Assembly: GCA_963788085.1 (NCBI GenBank)
Contig: CAWBFS010000012.1
Span: 62,001-126,000, forward strand
Length of the DNA stretch: 64,000 bases
Direction: 5' to 3'
From: AP-15 sp963788085
Lineage (GTDB): Bacteria; Pseudomonadota; Alphaproteobacteria; ATCC43930; CGMCC-115725
This document shows positions 62,512 to 64,000 of this stretch, piece after piece. The notes under the pieces are model-generated. The model worked only from the letters and a program-made list of their open reading frames with translations, did not search any database and was not told the DNA's origin. The translations under genes and the position numbers were made by a program. The first letter of the stretch is position 1. The number at the start of each line of letters is the position of its first letter.

Positions 62512-63720
62512 ATGCGGCCGATTTCCCTCGCCCGGTCCCTTCGGGCGCCCGGGACCCTATCCGATGAAGCAGCGTCGGCTGCCGGCCTGCGACGCGCTCG
62601 AATGTCGGCGTGTCTCGTGTTCTTCGCAAACAGCTTCATCGTGGCGAGTTGGCTGCCGCATATTCCCGAGGTCAAGGAGCGGCTCGGGTTGGGGGATTTT
62701 CTGCTCGGCATGGCGCTTTTTTCGATGGCGGCCGGTTCGGTGCTGGTGCTGCCGTTGGCCGGCTGGTCCGCCGGGCGGTTCGGGAGCGATGCGACGACCC
62801 GGACGGGCGGGCTGGCGCTGTCCCCATTTCTGCCGGCGCCGGTAGTGGCGCCAAACCTCTTCACGCTGATCCTGGCGTTGCTGCTCTTCGGGGCCGCCAG
62901 CGGCTTGCTGGACGTGTCGATGAATGCGCAGGCGTGCTGATCGAAGACCGCTATCGCGGCCCGATCCTCTCCTCGCTGCACGGGCTTTTCAGCACGGGCG
63001 GCCTGGCCGGCGCCGGCCTCGCCGCGGCCGCCGCCTCGGTCGGCATCCCCGCTCCGATACAGACGCTCGGCCTAGCTGTTGTCCTGACGCCGTTGCTGGT
63101 CGTCATATGCCGATTTCTGCTGCATGGCGAGGCTCGCGGCACGGACCGGGCGCCGTGCTGGCGTGGCCCTCTCGCGCGCCGCTCGGTCTGGGCGCTTTGG
63201 CGTTTCTGGCGCTTATGGCCGAGGGCGCGATAGGTGACTGGGCCGCAGTTTTTCTGCGCGAATACCGCCGCGCCGGCATGGATGGCGCCGCGACAGGCTT
63301 CGCCGGCTTTTCTCTGGCGATGGCGGCCGGCCGGTTCGCCGGCGACTGGGTGCGGCGGCGTTGGGGTGCGCCGATCTTGCTGCGCGTCGGAGGGCTCGCG
63401 GCCGCTCTCGGCATGACGACAGCGCTGATCGCCCCGGGGCTGGTTCTGTCGGTGCTCGGCTCTCTTTTGGCCTTGGGCTCGCCAACGTGATCCCGATTCT
63501 GTTTGGCGCGGCGGGCCGGGCTCATGGCATGACGCCGGGCGTCGGGATAGCCGCGGTCGCGACCGCTGGGTATGCCGGATTGCTCTCCGGCCCGCCGCTG
63601 ATCGGACTGACCGCCGAACTCGTCGGCTTGCGCCTGGCCTTGGTTGCGATCGTCTGCGGCGTGCTCGCCGTTGCGGTCTTCCCCGGGGTGATCGGCAGCA
63701 ACACAACTCCCGTTCGGTGA
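62512..63720 (+). CDS. MFS transporter (YbjJ-like), three frameshifts
   Basis: Twelve-helix major facilitator of roughly 400 residues. The N-terminal half has VFFANSFIVASWLPHIPEVKERLGLGDFLLGMALFSMAAGSVLVLPLAG and FGAASGLLDVSMNAQ, features of the YbjJ group. A lost G near 62931 shifts to VLIEDRYRGPILSSLHGLFSTGG. Further breaks near 63145 and 63475 lead to GDWAAVFLREYRRAG, the GRFAGDWVRRRWG loop and LGLANVIPILFGAAGR, ending at 63720. Start ATG 62512, or a later ATG at 62602. It follows bufA by 68 bases, but a link to copper is not shown. Substrate unknown. Confidence 0.8.
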
Positions 63721-63742
63721 GAGGGGGATCACGATAACGAAC

Positions 63743-64000
63743 ATGGTCCGCTTCGGCCGGGCGATCTGCGGCGACCTCCATCAGGCCGAGCGCCGCGAAT
63801 GGTGGCTCGCCAACGGGCGCGGCGGCTACGCAGCTGGCACGATCGCCGGCAGCCTGACTCGGCGATATCATGGGCTCTTGATTGCGCCGGTGGACCCTCC
63901 GCTCGGGCGACGGCTGGTCTGGGCCAAGGCCGACGCCGAGCTCGTCGACGGCGAGCGGAACTGGCCGCTGTTCACCAACCGCTGGAGCTGCGGGACGATC
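63743..64000 (+). CDS. Glycogen debranching enzyme N-terminal part, cut by window end
   Basis: The frame from ATG 63743 is open to the window edge (86 codons). It reads MVRFGRAICGDLHQAERREWW, then a block with GGYAAGTIAGSLTRRYHGLLIA. That resembles the N-terminal domain of archaeal-type/bacterial amylo-1,6-glucosidases (GDE_N: SLxREWLxTNGxGGYAxGTxxGxxTRRYHGLL). The later VDGERNWPLFTNRW also fits. It lies 22 bases after the MFS stop, after GAGGGGGATC. Function as glycogen debranching is inferred from this partial match. Confidence 0.8.
   Translation, partial: MVRFGRAICGDLHQAERREWWLANGRGGYAAGTIAGSLTRRYHGLLIAPVDPPLGRRLVWAKADAELVDGERNWPLFTNRWSCGTI

Noticed and set aside
1..64000. CRISPR arrays, insertion sequences, phage or integrase genes
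   Set aside because: No regularly spaced repeat array, transposase, integrase or structural phage gene was seen; the only repeats are short intergenic palindromes.

Overview
The window is high-GC chromosomal DNA from an alphaproteobacterium. Supporting signs are the rplU-rpmA-obgE-proB order, an MaeB malic enzyme with a phosphotransacetylase-like tail, the phoR-pstSCAB-phoU-phoB order, a PlcP-type lipid-remodelling enzyme beside a PmtA-like methyltransferase, and glnB-glnA. I cannot name a genus. No rRNA, tRNA, CRISPR array, insertion sequence, integrase or prophage gene was seen. The gene types suggest an environmental heterotroph.

Layout. 1-3016 (minus): proB (cut by the window edge), obgE, rpmA, rplU. 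3246-5513: maeB. 5525-12597: the phosphate-starvation block phoR, pstS, pstC, pstA, pstB, phoU, phoB. 13126-17602: a PmtA-like methyltransferase, a PlcP-type phospholipase C, a GT4 glycosyltransferase and an acyl-CoA ligase; the first three look like a membrane-lipid remodelling module. 17771-27445 (minus): the exosortase A (XrtA/EpsI) exopolysaccharide core: export lipoprotein, chain-length protein, tyrosine autokinase, outer-membrane protein, ATPase, deacetylase, FemAB protein and exosortase. 27976-30392: an epimerase convergent with arsC and glutaryl-CoA dehydrogenase. 30582-33437: a PQQ alcohol dehydrogenase with the lanthanide-type DxD signature, its cytochrome c and a periplasmic binding protein. 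33553-38648: livH-M-G-F-K. 38760-41919: TRAP transporter dctP-Q-M. 41926-47564 (minus): two sugar-type ABC permeases and a binding protein with URC4 and URC1 homologues of uracil catabolism, divergent from a radical SAM gene. 48707-54984: TerC, MFS, a small secreted protein, a SAM hydrolase, DedA, a MaoC/CitE-like pair and a lipoprotein. 55039-58202 (minus): glnA, glnB with a sigma-54-like promoter, and an aminotransferase. 58248-62443: a split bufferin-type (DUF692/DUF2063/DUF2282) copper-peptide locus around a class III adenylate cyclase. 62512-64000: an MFS gene and the start of a glycogen debranching enzyme.

Quality warning. About forty single-base frame changes interrupt 19 otherwise well-conserved genes, including the normally essential obgE. 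Where I compared the reading frames, one base is extra or missing, usually in a short homopolymer, so most of these are probably sequence errors rather than gene decay. For these genes I give the span of the reconstructed gene and the approximate break points.

The most interesting parts are the bufferin locus interrupted by a cyclase, the URC genes linked to an ABC importer with no ATPase, the putative lanthanide dehydrogenase that lacks the usual vicinal cysteines, and the lipid-remodelling module directly downstream of phoB.
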